Source of the DNA: Platycnemis pennipes | Lineage: Eukaryota; Arthropoda; Insecta; Odonata; Platycnemididae | Assembly (NCBI GenBank): GCA_933228895.1 | Contig: OW121855.1 | Coordinates: forward strand, 72,440,698-72,504,697 | DNA: 64,000 nucleotides | Reading direction: 5' to 3' | Program-made: the position numbers and the translations under genes | Shown: positions 22,451 to 33,587 of the stretch, piece after piece | Layout: each line of letters opens with the position of its first letter | How positions within the stretch are numbered: the first letter of the stretch is position 1 | Notes under the pieces: generated by a model | Database searches by the model: none | The model's input: only the letters and a program-made list of their open reading frames with translations | What the model was told of the DNA's origin: nothing

Positions 22451-22619
22451 TTAAACCTTGTTGAGAGTATGAAGAGGATAAGAAGTAGGGCTGTTTAGAG
22501 GGAGAAATAGCTTATGAAAGGAATCTCTAGTTGAATGAAATGCAACGCTGACGAAAGAAACTCCATCAAAAACTACCCTAACCGGTAAAAACTATCAACC
22601 AATCAAAACCCCGAGCCTG

Positions 22620-22705
22620 AAAGCGAGGTAGCTCCAAGGCATCCAAGGGGAACGAAGGATCACTGACCGTAAGTCTCGGGTTCAATCCAGTACAGGCGCC
22701 TCCAT
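22620..22705 (+). repeat. tRNA-derived SINE head
   Basis: Box-B-like TCTCGGGTTCAATCC (22673-22687), with a tRNA-like block upstream and a T-rich stretch downstream. Not a functional tRNA. Confidence 0.45.
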
Positions 22706-22709
22706 CTAT

Positions 22710-23300
22710 GCCCTGAGGATTTTTTTTGTGCTTGGTCTTTATGAGAAACCACAGGTGGCCCCAGGAATTGGATTGCCTCTCTATACGTGGATTTCACACT
22801 CCGTTGTCTTCAGTCGTTTTTGAGCTCTGCTCGACGACCAGAACGACACTTGGGTATGAATCCACGTGCACAAATGTTTTATGATTTGAAATTATTACAC
22901 GATATCAACAATGCTTTCATCTTCTATCTCTGGGGAGACATCCTTTTTTAGAGGAATTTATATCTGCGTCTTCGGCTACCCAATCTTGTATAGTGCTATC
23001 GAAGGATCAGAACGTTTCGTAGGGGAGCCATGCATATCTTAACTTTGATATTGAAAGTGTTTCTGAAAAGCGAAATTTCCCAGTGAAATATTATGGAAAA
23101 ATTATAGACAAAGGTTTTGTGCAAACATCTACGGAGTCTAAATATAATTTTATAAACAAATATTGTTCATCTGTTTTTCTATATATGGTAGTTGGTCTTG
23201 CATGCTATTTTACGCTTGAGATTTGTATTTATTTTAATGATGAAAGAATAGGTATAATTATTTAGTTTACAATCACTCATTCACTGTCATCATCATGGAT
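22710..23300. other. Intergenic DNA, nothing recognised
   Basis: AT-rich; only short frames such as 60 codons at 23083-23265. Confidence 0.4.
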
Positions 23301-23311
23301 ATTCATCACCA

Positions 23312-23440
23312 TTAAGATTGGTTCGATGTAATTTTTCGCTCGAGTCTTTGATCACCTAATCTCCTCATATTTTCATATTTTTTCTCATTTTTACTTACGC
23401 CATGTCTCTTACCAGGCCTTCATTTGCCATTCTTCACATT
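23312..23440 (-). pseudogene. LINE protein C-terminal remnant
   Basis: The minus-strand frame reads Y-E-N-M-R-R-L-G-D-Q-R-L-E-R-K-I-T-S-N-Q-S and then a stop (23312-23314). This matches the terminal block L.DR..WR.ASNQS.D of RTE/CR1-like LINE proteins. An upstream in-frame stop shows decay. Related ends lie at 27142-27276 and about 60030-60235. Confidence 0.6.
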
Positions 23441-23444
23441 CACC

Positions 23445-25118
23445 TTTCCACGATGACTCCTTTCATCAGATATATCTCAGGATGTGGCAGCTTAAGTTAT
23501 TCGCTCTTCTACATGTTTCCTAAGACCTGTCTTTCCTCCCACTATTGTTATAACTTCTTTTGTCACTCGGCCCATCCACTTTATCTTCATCACTATTCAC
23601 TCCGCCATATTTACACTACTTCCAATCTTGCTTTAAATACTGCTGTTACTGTCCATACCTTTCCGCCATGAATAAAAATTGCTTCATTATTACGTCCTAA
23701 GTTTCCTAATTTACAAGTTTGGATTTGTAATTGTTGGTAGATTTTTTTTTTTTGTAGAATGCATCTTCGCCTGTTCTATTATACAGACATTTTTCTTCTG
23801 GTATCGTCCAGCGCTGGTTTATTTAGCTTCTCCGATACTTTCTACCGGTATATTTGAAAAATATTTGATACCAAGATTTTGAGCAAACATGGACGCACCT
23901 CGAACATAACTAGCAGAATAAAAAGGTCCCAGCGTATCGCAAGGAAGTAATGTATTCCGTTGGCCTTATATTTTGTGGTTAATCATTATTTAACAGTTTT
24001 ACGGTTTAATATAATTACTCAGAACTGGGCAATCTATTCGCTTTAAAGAAAAAAACATTTCTGTTGTTACTTTCTTGTGTTTAAGAGGCATATGGTGATC
24101 CACAAGCCTTTTCTTCGTCCAAAGGAATGTTGCCATATTGACACTCGGGAGTCATGATCACGGGGGAGCTCTATTATTCTTGGTATCCTTCCGTGTGTGA
24201 GAACGACTTAATGAACTCATGAGAACAATTCAAACGTACGCGAGGCCATATCATATTATTTGTTATCTTTATTAGTAGTGTTTGTTCATCTCCATGGTTG
24301 CCCTTTGTTGATTTTCCAGTCCAGTTTTCCTCTTCACGTAATTTCATTTATTTCCATTTATCGTTCCTGGCAAAGAGGCAATTTGCTGGCGAAAAAAAAG
24401 GCAACACGTTACGCATGTGGTCTCCTATGCGCATTTAATGACAACGGTCACTTGTTAGGCTCACACAACATCGGTGAGGATAAAATGGAAAGACAAAGGG
24501 ATGATGCTTCTGTTTTCCTTCGCTAAACATGAATGCAGCATATGTTTGCGAACGGGCATTTATCTTCAGAGTCTTGCATGTTTGTTGTGTGCACACTGAA
24601 GCTATGCATTGCCCTTTTCCTTCCATTTCTGTATACCGTGGAATTGGTCTCATTGGAATGCACTTGTCGTCCTCGCAAATAGATCGTTCGTCTAGCCATC
24701 TGGGGGGATAGTCTTCAAGGCAGGGAAGAATGATCGTTTTGAGGTGCTCTCTGCTGAGTTACTACGTGCATAGAATACTTATCGTATCTACATAATACGG
24801 TGGGAGTCAATGCAAATCGAAAAATGTATCAGGGAGTGTCCGCACAGGGTTTGGATTAGCAACAATCCTATTGTAATCCTCGTATTAACTACGCTAGATA
24901 TTTCTTGTTAGGCCAAATACATTAAATTCATCTTCGCATGAAAGTAACTTTACGCTGTTAACTATTTCTATTAATCATTCATCACCCTGTTAAACAGACA
25001 CTGTACAAATTCGATGCTAATATTTACCGTTACCTACTAGTCATGGAAGGATTATAATATGACACGTATAAAATCTCAATCAAGGCACAAAAGTCTAAAC
25101 TCTAAATTACCAATCATC
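23445..25118. other. Intergenic DNA, nothing recognised
   Basis: Several frames of 60-90 codons (for example 24260-24526 plus) without recognisable domains. Confidence 0.35.
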
Positions 25119-25120
25119 AA

Positions 25121-25486
25121 CTCATCTACATCCGCGCGATACCTTGCTAGCCACCGCGAGGGTGTGTGGCAGGGGGTGAAGATCACCAAAACATGTACTA
25201 TTGACATGCAACTAGGTTACTACGTGGAAAGATGCTAGTAATATGGGTCACATGCAGCTACATGGTTAACATAGTAATAAAGGGATTGGTTGTTAATGCA
25301 TTCATCATGCGCTACAGACTACTCTAAAATATTTCGCCCACCTATCCCTTTGCTATGCTGCTTATTGTGTTCTCTAATAGTACGGGGGAAAAATGGCATT
25401 TTTAAATCTATCGGTACGGCAATCTATCTCTCTAATTTTATGTATCTGATCGAATCTAGCATAATACGCTGGTGTTTTTGATATAT
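25121..25486 (+). repeat. Repeat family B, long copy
   Basis: Core CATCTACATCCGCGCGATAC...GGTGTGTGGCAGGGGGTGAA (25123-25179), then sequence shared with the 49 kb copy: TTGCTATGCTGCTTATTGTG, ATCTATCGGTACGGCAATCT and ATAATACGC. Confidence 0.75.
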
Positions 25487-25734
25487 ATCTAACAACTTTA
25501 CTACAGCTATACGTTTTACATTTCTGTAAAAGATTTAATTATTATTTTTAATAATAACTGAATACCTTAAGAATAATACTATGCTTTGATTTAATCTTAT
25601 ACTGTTTTTGTATGGGAAATTAATAATTGTGGAATACATTTATTTGTTAACCTCTCAGTCTCTTCCTCTAGTTTTAAATTTATGATCTATATTATCAAAT
25701 TCGAAGTATGCTCTTCGAAGATCTCTCTCAGGGA

Positions 25735-25835
25735 CGGGTATGCCGATGGAAAACTGTCTTCTCATTCTCGGGACTCGAACCCCTAGTCCTCGGGATGGTA
25801 AGCTAGTACTCCAGTTATTACTCCAGACAAATACC
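25735..25835 (-). repeat. tRNA-derived SINE head
   Basis: Reverse box B CGGGACTCGAACCCC (25768-25782). The minus strand reads as a tRNA-like block with GGGGTTCGAGTCCCG. No acceptor-stem match. Confidence 0.55.
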
Positions 25836-25839
25836 CTCA

Positions 25840-27120
25840 TATTGTGCCCTTGTATTTGTCTTAAGATTACATTTCGGGTCAATTTAGCTTATACGGTAAT
25901 AGATTTTCATAAAAGTTGGGGCACCTTATAATTTGTTCTTAAAACATAGAAATGTTCGCGATCCTTCAGTTTTATAAAATGTAGCTAGGTCATGTTTGTC
26001 AACTGCTCAACCGCAACCCAATCACCATAATTTGGCTCGTGAGTTGTCTTGTAGGCATAAGAGACTGCCCTCGTTGACCTAATGGCTGAACGTTGCTTGG
26101 AACAAATTTTCCCCACGAATTCCTAGTCTGCCGAAGAATGCGCCGTCGTGTTCGTATCTCCTGACGGTTTATTCTTTCACGAGTCAAGAGAGTTGAGCTC
26201 GTAGTCTGATTACGAGCCTGTGACCTTTGTTTGAAGGGTGGATTGCAGATAGGGTCGGAAAAGCATGGGGAATGCATCGAGGGATCTTCCCGAGGGCTCC
26301 TGCGAGCGAGCTATGAAATATTACCTCTATCCTCCCCCGCCCTCCTGACGTATCCTACCCTTCCTTCGCCTCTCCCGTCCTCAGAAATGCAATTATCTTG
26401 CACCGGGAAATGGCGCAGTTCGCCACCCACGCAGGTCGACCCTGGCCCCGTTGGACTCCATCCACCACCACCACCGCTAAGCCTACCCCTGTGATGTCAG
26501 ATCCCTCCCCAAACCCCTGCCAACACCTACGCCCACGTTTCCCCATCCACTAGGGACTTCCCTCCCCGAAGCCCAGGCCTCCGGTAGCCAGCGGCCTCGA
26601 TAGTTCGAGAGCGGAGACGTGCGATTTATCGCGACGTATCGACATTTTTGTCGATTTCTTTTTTTCACATCGAAACGATATATGCGAAAAATGAATAGAA
26701 CCAATTGATGCAGCATTGACAATTTAGGTCCATATACCAATCGGAACGTTAACTATTGTCTTTAAGCTAATGATAAAAGATAATTATCGATATGCCGATT
26801 TGGTACTTTACTATCGTGAATAAGCTGGTATGCTTTATTCATTTCGTCTATATCCTGATTTTTTGATGACAAACATCACCATGCTGTTGTTAACGATAAT
26901 TTCTTCACTTTGATATGAACGATTTTATTTGCACCCCCGATGAGTATCTACAGTATACAATCTGAACGATGTTATCAGCACATGTAGACGGTTAAATCGT
27001 TTTTGCCGAAGGTTAGAAAAATTTCATGAATGAAAAGCCTAAACATTTCTCTATGAGACAACAACGAGTACGTAGCTACCTTGAGGGACACATCCATGCA
27101 AGTAATGCATTTGTAACCCT
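25840..27120. other. Intergenic DNA with a GC-rich patch
   Basis: 26330-26600 is C-rich on the plus strand (CACCACCACCACC). TATCGA-type motifs appear at 26620-26690. No gene recognised. Confidence 0.4.
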
Positions 27121-27141
27121 TTTAAGGGTCATCATCAGTCA

Positions 27142-27276
27142 TCAATCCTCAGATTGGTTTGACGCAGCTCTCCGCTAAGTGCTTCTATTCACTAATATCT
27201 TCATATTTACGTAATTTTCCTCTTTCACATCTTTCATCACTTGTTCCATGTATCTCATACGCGGCCTTCTTTTTCC
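27142..27276 (-). pseudogene. LINE protein C-terminus with internal stop
   Basis: From 27276 downward the minus strand reads G-K-R-R-P-R-M-R-Y-M-E-Q-V-M-K-D-V-K, then after an in-frame TAG (27175-27177) R-R-A-A-S-N-Q-S-E-D and a stop (27142-27144). This is the GKR.RGRPR...Y...V..D...WRAASNQS.D ending of RTE/CR1-like LINEs; the TAG probably replaces the usual Trp. Only the 3' end of the retrotransposon is present, as expected from incomplete reverse transcription. Confidence 0.75.
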
Positions 27277-27419
27277 GTTCCGACCGTCCGCTTGTCCTTC
27301 ATATTTAAGGGTAGCGGTTATGGTTTGTATGCGTTACCACGGCTTCCAAACAAGAACACTGAAAACGAGACCTTGATTGATAAAAGAATAACAGATTTTT
27401 GTTCTGTTCACTGGTTTCT

Positions 27420-27560
27420 CAGCCGGCCCAGGTTTCGGCGAGGTAAAGTCCTCGCCTGCTAATCCTAGGGTCGCGGGTTCCACCCAGTTCCGCCTGGGTG
27501 GGTTTTTTCTCCACCCAGGGCCTGGATGTTTGTCAAGCTCTGTTGGTTCAGCTCCTGGGA
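27420..27560 (+). repeat. tRNA-derived SINE with tail
   Basis: Contains a tRNA-like block (CGAGGTAAAGTCCTCGCC, GGGTCGCGGGTTCCACCC), then GGGTGGGTTTTTTCTCCACC and GGCCTGGATGTTTGT, a tail organisation typical of arthropod tRNA SINEs. Confidence 0.6.
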
Positions 27561-27564
27561 AACC

Positions 27565-29780
27565 TGATGACAGACAAAAATGTTTATTGGGATCCCAGGG
27601 GTATATGGACCAATAGATCAATCTGGATGCGTAAAAAAAATCATAGTACATGTTTCAACGTCTGAACATCATTATCAAGGGCAACTAGACGATCAAATGA
27701 CGCCTAGAAGTGTGTTGTGATTTCAGTTAAACCGATCGGAAGAACCAAAATATGCTGCTATTTTTTTCAGCACCTTGCGAATATGCCGCATATTCTGCCA
27801 TTCCCGCAATTGCTTATTATAATTGGACTGTTACTTAATCGATTTTGATTTCACTGTTTCATATGCAGTCGAGGGAATGCGGTTCTTTACTGAATTTGCC
27901 ACCTTTTATTAGTGACAAAATTTCAAAGATAACAGCGAAGGACTCAAAAATCCACTGGTTCCGCACCCTTGACATTTGAAAGGTAATTATTGTTATTTCG
28001 AGATCGACGGTATTTTTCTTTAATGCTCTGTGTAGCGTATAAACGTATCGTCACGTCGATGTATCGATATAGGTATCTGCAACATAAATTATCGCCAAGT
28101 TTATAAATCGCACTATACCGACATTTTCATGTCGAAATGCATCGGTACGTCGATGTATCGAATCATCTCGATATTTCTTCATAGAAAAATTTTGCCGCGT
28201 CAATTTGTTGCACAACATCAATGTTTTTGTCTGTCTATGTTCGATTTTGAAATCCTAATATCGATCGCGAAATGGTAAAGAGGCGTTCTCATGGGCGTTC
28301 TGGATGCTTGGGATGGGGGAATGGAGAGCTGGGAATAGTCCAGGCGGAAGAAGGGACGTTCGACCGGCGTAGAAAGCAAACACCCTCGACCCCTACAACA
28401 CTTGTTCCTTCTCTCCATGCTCTCTCTCTCTCTCTCATTCCCTACTCTCCATTTTCCTCCCCGGCCCCTTGTATTGATTCCCGGGACTTTGCGATACGTA
28501 TTAAAATCGCTCCGGGCCCCGTACATTCTCTGACTTCCTTCTTGATCTTCCCTTCCGTTGACAATCGTTGCCAGTCTGAACCCAATGGGGAACATGCACC
28601 ATTTGTTATAACTCTTTGAATGTGAAGTTTATTAGCTAAAATGTGCTGGCGAAAATTTTGCTGAAGAATTAAGGTGTGTAACAAAGGTATTACTCTTTGA
28701 AAATTGTACCTTTTCGGCAGCTTAAAAACACGACGTCACGGCACGGTATCACTATGGGCGTTGTTTATCTGTTCAATGCGTGGAGGTAAGCTGTTAAATG
28801 AATACTTGGCGATAGCGTATGTATTTATCTCATTTGTTTAATGCAATAAACTATTGTATTTCGATTTTTTATTTACGTAGTATGGATGGTAACGAGCAAA
28901 TCGGCCATCAATTATATTTTGCCTGTTTAGTGCCCAAGAATTTCTACTACGTCTATGCAATCGCTGGTTTTTTTTAGAAGAACGCCGCCATAAGGGTGTC
29001 AACCAAAGGAAATTGTCCGAATGTGCTTTTTTAAGTATTTTTTCCGTCATAGTTTCGTTCGAGAAACGGCTAAAACCTCAAAACAATGTATTCACTTCAT
29101 TTTCTTTTAAAAATAAATGTCTATCTCCGTAGCAATATGGAACCTATACTGTGCAGTAACGTCAGAAGGCGTTTCAGGTCACGTGACTTTTGTCAATTTC
29201 CGGGAACATTTTAATATCATTTAATAATCTTTGTGGTGGGCGTAGAAAAATTTGGCTTATATATTTAAATTTGTGAGAAAATTTCGCATCAAGTACATCA
29301 TTAATCTTCGAGAAACAAATTTCATGCATATTCCCAATTCTAGTTGTAATAGGCGAGATTTCAGGTCTTCCCTAGGCTTAGGTTATGTCGAACCGTTTAA
29401 TCTAAGCACACTACATTAAACATGAGGATCGGGTAAATGTTGTGGCTAGGGTATTGGCTTCTCTAACTGAAGCCCTAGTGTTAAATGGAGAACATCATCG
29501 TTTGTGTTTTCAAGTCTACACCCGTGTGTATGTACAAACTTGAAAACACTGATTTATGATAGAAGAGCTCATCTAGCGAAAAGCCAAGAAATGTGGAGGA
29601 TTAAAAAAACATGATAAAAAGGAAAGTTATATATATTTAGTGGCAAGTAGTTTTTCAGGATGTTCCCACCTAGAGAATCATATCATTTCCCTGACTGAAC
29701 GAGTGTTCTAAAGTATCCAACCAAAATAGAGCCCGTGACTTTATTATATAAACTATATTTTGTCTTGCAAACAGTCTCTT
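27565..29780. other. Intergenic DNA with a GC-rich patch
   Basis: 27990-28180 has a cluster of ACGTCGATGTATCGA-type motifs in both orientations. 28280-28600 is GC-richer with a (CT) run at 28417-28436. Frames of 115-125 codons there lie on both strands and match nothing known. Confidence 0.4.
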
Positions 29781-29784
29781 CTGT

Positions 29785-30390
29785 GATTTAAAGTCTGATT
29801 CTGCACTCATAGGAGCTTCAAATCAGTTAGAAAGGTACTTGGATCGGAATGTAATGGTAAGGAGTAAGGATGGAGAGAAACCCGGCGTCGGCCTTAGCGT
29901 ACTCTTAACGATAGGCGCCTAAGGCAACGCGATTTAACGTACCATCCGACGGACGAAGTATTGAACCATCCGCATCCATACACACATCTCAAAAGCCCAA
30001 AGTCTGTTCTCATCCTCTTCTTATGGCCCTTATTTTCGTACTGCACAGCGCCCTGCTACAAATTACTAAGAAAATAAACTAACAGACTTTTCACTAATCT
30101 TTTCTTACGATCCCTACTCTGCGACATTAGTACTTCTCTTTTACGATCTAAGGAAATTGAGCTCCACGGCCTCTGAAGGTGAAAAAAAATAAAAAAATAT
30201 CCAATGGCCGTAAAATTGGTAACCCTTTTTACGGCCTTTAGAGATTTTTTTATTTTAATTTTCTCTTTTACGAGTAAATGCCTCTTTCCTCGGTTTTACA
30301 AATCTAAATTTGGCCACTGCCGGGGTTCGAAAGTGGATCCTCGGTGCTGAAAGCTATTACCCTACCCACCACACCAACTCGAGCCAATTG
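29785..30390 (-). repeat. SINE family 1 with a displaced tRNA head
   Basis: Tail and centre at 29785-30000 (GAGAAACCCGGCGTCGGCC, ATAGGCGCC, CCGACGGACGAAGTATTGAA). A tRNA-like head on the minus strand lies at 30315-30385 (reverse box B GGGTTCGAAAGTGG; CACCACACCAACTCGAGCC). About 300 bases of AT-rich DNA lie between, so an insertion or two separate copies are possible. Confidence 0.6.
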
Positions 30391-30394
30391 AGCC

Positions 30395-31040
30395 TGCGAG
30401 TTGGTAACGATATCGATACATATCGATTGATGAGTTTCGTATCTCATACGATTCAGTCCAGAGGGTGATGCTATGTGTGTTTTAGTCCATCCGCTGATGT
30501 ACGTGCTATCGTAGCATCCCGTGCGTGAAATTTCGGACTATTATCGCTTCCATAAATTAACGGTCGAATGTTATCTGGTGAAATGGAGTTAATTCACCGT
30601 TGGATGAGCACTTGAACACAGCGGTCGAGTCTGATTTTTAAGAGGTGGCTACGTGCGACCTCGGAACTGTTTTTCGCTCAATGTGTGAGGTTTTTGGAAG
30701 TTCGCGGAATGGAGGCCTTTAGTTTCCGCGAAACAGGGCGTGATGGGTCGCAAATGAAAGTAATTTGCCGCAGAAACCGACGAATATGATGACATTTATT
30801 GAGCTCCCTCGTTATATTTCTCGACATGCATTCGATACCTCTACTGTTAATGAGATGATTAATTTTGTATAGAAAACGACCGTTTCCTTCCATCAATAAG
30901 CAAAATTAAGGACTCGCACCATGGTATCGACTAATCTTGTTGATTATCAGGTTTATAACTGGTCGCTATTATCTTGGAGTACTGCATTTGAAGTTCTGTC
31001 AATACAGAACTCAGGTGGGGACAGTTTTAACAATGATGAA
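30395..31040. other. Intergenic DNA, nothing recognised
   Basis: A short CGATATCGATACATATCGAT block at about 30407; otherwise no recognisable content. Confidence 0.4.
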
Positions 31041-31041
31041 T

Positions 31042-31140
31042 ATTCGCCACTTCCGGGACTCGAAGCCACACGTTTGGGGAGCCATGTAGAGAGCCTTGGG
31101 GAGCCCTCTCCACCACATCAACCAAATCAACCGAGATGAA
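31042..31140 (-). repeat. tRNA-derived SINE head
   Basis: Reverse box B CCGGGACTCGAAGCC (31053-31067). The far end, CACCACATCAACCAAATCAA, matches the reverse of the tRNA-like start of family 1. Confidence 0.55.
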
Positions 31141-31360
31141 AATTTTACAAATTTATGCACAAAACTATCAACGCACTATCAACCGCAGCATTAAAGTTAT
31201 TACTGTTGCAACTTAGAACCTGATAGCGTTCGAAGGTTCTCCATAAATCCTATCAACGTTTTTCCGGAATATAGCTTAATTTTCACACGCAGAAAAGGGC
31301 ATGCAATAGTGAAAGGGAAGCTTCGATATTTTTCAGTCTGTGGTCATTTACCGTCGCAGT

Positions 31361-31515
31361 CATCTACACCTACATATCACCCTGCTGGACACCGAAAGGG
31401 TGTGTGGCAGGGATAGAACCATCTGCAAGAATGCATTATGAATCAGAGAGAATAATATCTCACATACTACCGTGCAGGCATGCAAAAAATTACTCCGTGC
31501 ATGCAGTACTTAGAT
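31361..31515 (+). repeat. Repeat family B copy
   Basis: Core CATCTACACCTACATATCAC...GGGTGTGTGGCAGGG, followed by GCAGGCATGCAAAAA and CTCCGTGCATGCAG, blocks shared with 47.89-47.96 kb. Confidence 0.65.
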
Positions 31516-31519
31516 GCAA

Positions 31520-32030
31520 CTTAGAGGCACAGCGTAACAACCCCGAGGAAAATAGACATGAAGGCACAATTCACGTGAAATAATGGCTATAAATAACATG
31601 AAATTGTCAGTCCATGCAAATCAATGCAATAGCCATGAATTCATCAATCATTTCTTCGATTAAAAATTAAATTATTTACATATATTTTCCAGAGCATGTA
31701 TGAGATAGTTGTGTTAAAACATGTACTCGTTAGTACAATCACTAAATGCTGAAAATGGTAATGGGACATATTGAAAATGGGAATCAGTGTCAGATCGTTG
31801 GTTGAAATCTAGACTTAATCTTCTAAATAAATTCCAAGATAATATTTTCATTGAAGATATTACAATATTTTGCAAACTCCAACTTACTATGGTATGGACA
31901 ATAATCAGAAACCTAGAGAAATTGATTTCCGAACTGACAAATTCAAAATGTCCTCGTACAATTGTGGATATGAATAGCTGTATAATAGTATATTGTATAT
32001 CCAATAACATAAATACGAGCGTATCCAAAT
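31520..32030. other. AT-rich DNA with open frames on both strands
   Basis: Between 31714 and 32032 both strands are open (104 codons minus, 81 codons plus) despite low GC. No domain is recognisable. It could be an old element fragment; function unknown. Confidence 0.3.
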
Positions 32031-32067
32031 AATTGTATATCCAATAGCATTAATACGAGTGTATCAA
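31992..32067. repeat. Two-copy tandem repeat, 40-bp period
   Basis: ATTGTATATCCAATAACATA (31992) recurs as ATTGTATATCCAATAGCATT (32032), both followed by AATACGAGYGTATC. Confidence 0.85.
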
Positions 32068-32188
32068 TGGATAGAAGAGGTAATTGCATGTTGGTATAAT
32101 GACTTTAAGCTAACCCAACTAACTAAATGTTTTTTCATGCCACCTTTGCCGTTTTTATCTATTGTGAAGTGTGAAGTTTAGACTAGAA

Positions 32189-32200
32189 TATAATTACTAT
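32189..32200. repeat. 12-bp target duplication, left copy
   Basis: TATAATTACTAT, identical to 32399-32410, brackets the mini-Penelope element. Confidence 0.85.
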
Positions 32201-32398
32201 CAGTTCTTGTGATTTCTTGGCATATTGACTGAGTAAATTCTTCTCAGGTCTTCATCCGGGTTAGGCTCTCCATCTACGCCGACGTTTCGATGAACGACTC
32301 GCTCATCGTCATCAGGACCCTGAAGACGATGTCGTTCATCGAAACGTCGGCGGAGATGGAGAACCTTACCCGGATAAAGATCCGAGAAGAAAACTCAG
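32201..32398 (+). mobile_element. Palindromic mini-Penelope element with two hammerhead-like cores
   Basis: A 27-nt extension (32201-32227) is followed by two inverted arms of about 70 nt (32228-32300 and about 32330-32398). On the plus strand the right half reads CTGAAGACGATG...CATCGAAACGTC (32320-32347). On the minus strand the left half reads CTGATGACGATG...CATCGAAACGTC. Both match the hammerhead core CTGANGA-helix II-GAAAC, though one extra C stands between CTGANGA and helix II. The 3' part CCCGGATAAAGATCCGAGAAG resembles the CCCGAGAAG ending of the 50.9 kb Penelope copy. No coding DNA remains. Confidence 0.75.
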
Positions 32399-32410
32399 TA
32401 TAATTACTAT
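32399..32410. repeat. 12-bp target duplication, right copy
   Basis: TATAATTACTAT, identical to 32189-32200. Confidence 0.85.
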
Positions 32411-32829
32411 TCCTTATTATGCATGAAATTTAATGCATGTTTGGTGTGTAATTCACTCCCTGCCACTCACCTTTATGGTGTCTTGCGTGGTATCATGCAG
32501 ATGTAGATGTACAACACTAATTTATACATCTGTAATGCCTTTTTGGATTACTCCATGTACCTTCGATGTGATCCTTTACAGTCCATAGTCGAGCGCGGGT
32601 AAAATGAACACTTGAGCCTCCCTGTCTTGGTATCCTATTTATTTTAATTGAAAGAAAATACCCTAGCTGCAGAGTATAGAAACCACAATGGCGAATTTTT
32701 TCAATTTTCACGAAATCAAAGAATTTCATCGCAGAACACCGATGAAAAACGCTCAAAATTGCCTCTTGAGTTGAAATGCGATTTATATAGTACTTTTTTG
32801 CTATAATTTGAAATTCGCAAGCTATAAAT

Positions 32830-33540
32830 TTAACTACAAGGGGTCAGCATCGCTGGTTGGTCCCCTGGCGGCGAGAGATAAGGTCGTCTATGAAGCTGGG
32901 ACTCTGACGCAGGGCACGAATCAGCAACATCATGAGGATTAACTCTGCTGATGACGATCGAATATTTTTCCTCCCCACTAGAGCGTCTCTTGCCAAGAAT
33001 TTTTCTCTTCGAACCCGGGTCTTGAGGTCTGGGAGCTGGCACTGCGGACGGAAAAATCAGCCCCTTTATTTCAGGGTTGATCCTCTCGCAGCCGGACCAG
33101 AGAGAGATCTCTATGGGGACGGGGGAAACAGGATTCTCCGGAAGGGCGGTAGGGGAGGTGTTTGGGGGAGGGGGGAGGGAATCCCAAGGGCAGGAGGGGA
33201 GGGTCCCCTCCCTCCGTCCAGGGAATGTTGGGTGCGGTCGGGAGCGGCGCGGCACCTGTAACGCCGCTGCTCCGGGAGGTGCGGCGGCGCAGGAAGCGGC
33301 GAACACAATCCGGCCGCTCGATGGCGTTGTCGCTTTCGTCTCGCGCGTGCCCACCTGGGGGGGAGGGGTAACGGAGAAGGGGCGGGGGGGTGGAAGGTCG
33401 AACGGATCCCCCCCCCTCCTCTCTCCCCCACATTTCCCACGCCATGGATGCAAACATTGGACGGGCCTGGGAGATCGGTTCGGTTGTTCTTGTTTTATTT
33501 GTTTGGAGAGGCGAGGGACAGTAGACGTTGTTAACGCCAT
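32830..33540 (-). CDS. Doubtful 236-codon open frame in a GC-rich island
   Basis: This is the longest open frame in the window, starting at an ATG at 33540 on the minus strand. The product would be Pro/Ser/Arg-rich with no signal peptide, membrane segment or recognisable domain. It overlaps a GC-rich, CpG-containing island (about 33000-33480) in which several other frames on both strands are also open (up to 169 codons at 33077-33586 plus). Open length is therefore weak evidence. A host promoter or first-exon CpG island is an alternative. Conservation in a relative, or a transcript, would decide. Confidence 0.15.
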   Translation of the reverse strand: MALTTSTVPRLSKQIKQEQPNRSPRPVQCLHPWRGKCGGERRGGDPFDLPPPRPFSVTPPPQVGTRETKATTPSSGRIVFAASCAAAPPGAAALQVPRRSRPHPTFPGRREGTLPSCPWDSLPPPPNTSPTALPENPVSPVPIEISLWSGCERINPEIKGLIFPSAVPAPRPQDPGSKRKILGKRRSSGEEKYSIVISRVNPHDVADSCPASESQLHRRPYLSPPGDQPAMLTPCS

Positions 33541-33587
33541 TAACGCCCAGTTTTATTTAGCCTGGTTAATGTTAACCATCAGTTAAT

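Larger units (their letters stand above)
32100..32515 (-). repeat. Repeat family B, split by a mini-Penelope element
   Basis: The left part (to 32200) reads GTTTAGACTAGAATATAATT. The right part (from 32399) continues ATTCCTTATTATGCATG and ends in the hairpin core (32449-32510). The reverse complement of the unbroken copy at about 49115-49190 runs straight across this junction, so the DNA between is an insertion. Confidence 0.8.

Noticed and set aside
27990..28180. Transposon defined by the ACGTCGATGTATCGA cluster
   Set aside because: The motifs recur in both orientations, but no consistent ends or flanking duplication could be found.
30678..31139. Short frames around 30.7-31.1 kb as exons
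   Set aside because: Under 75 codons each, no domains, and one overlaps a SINE head.
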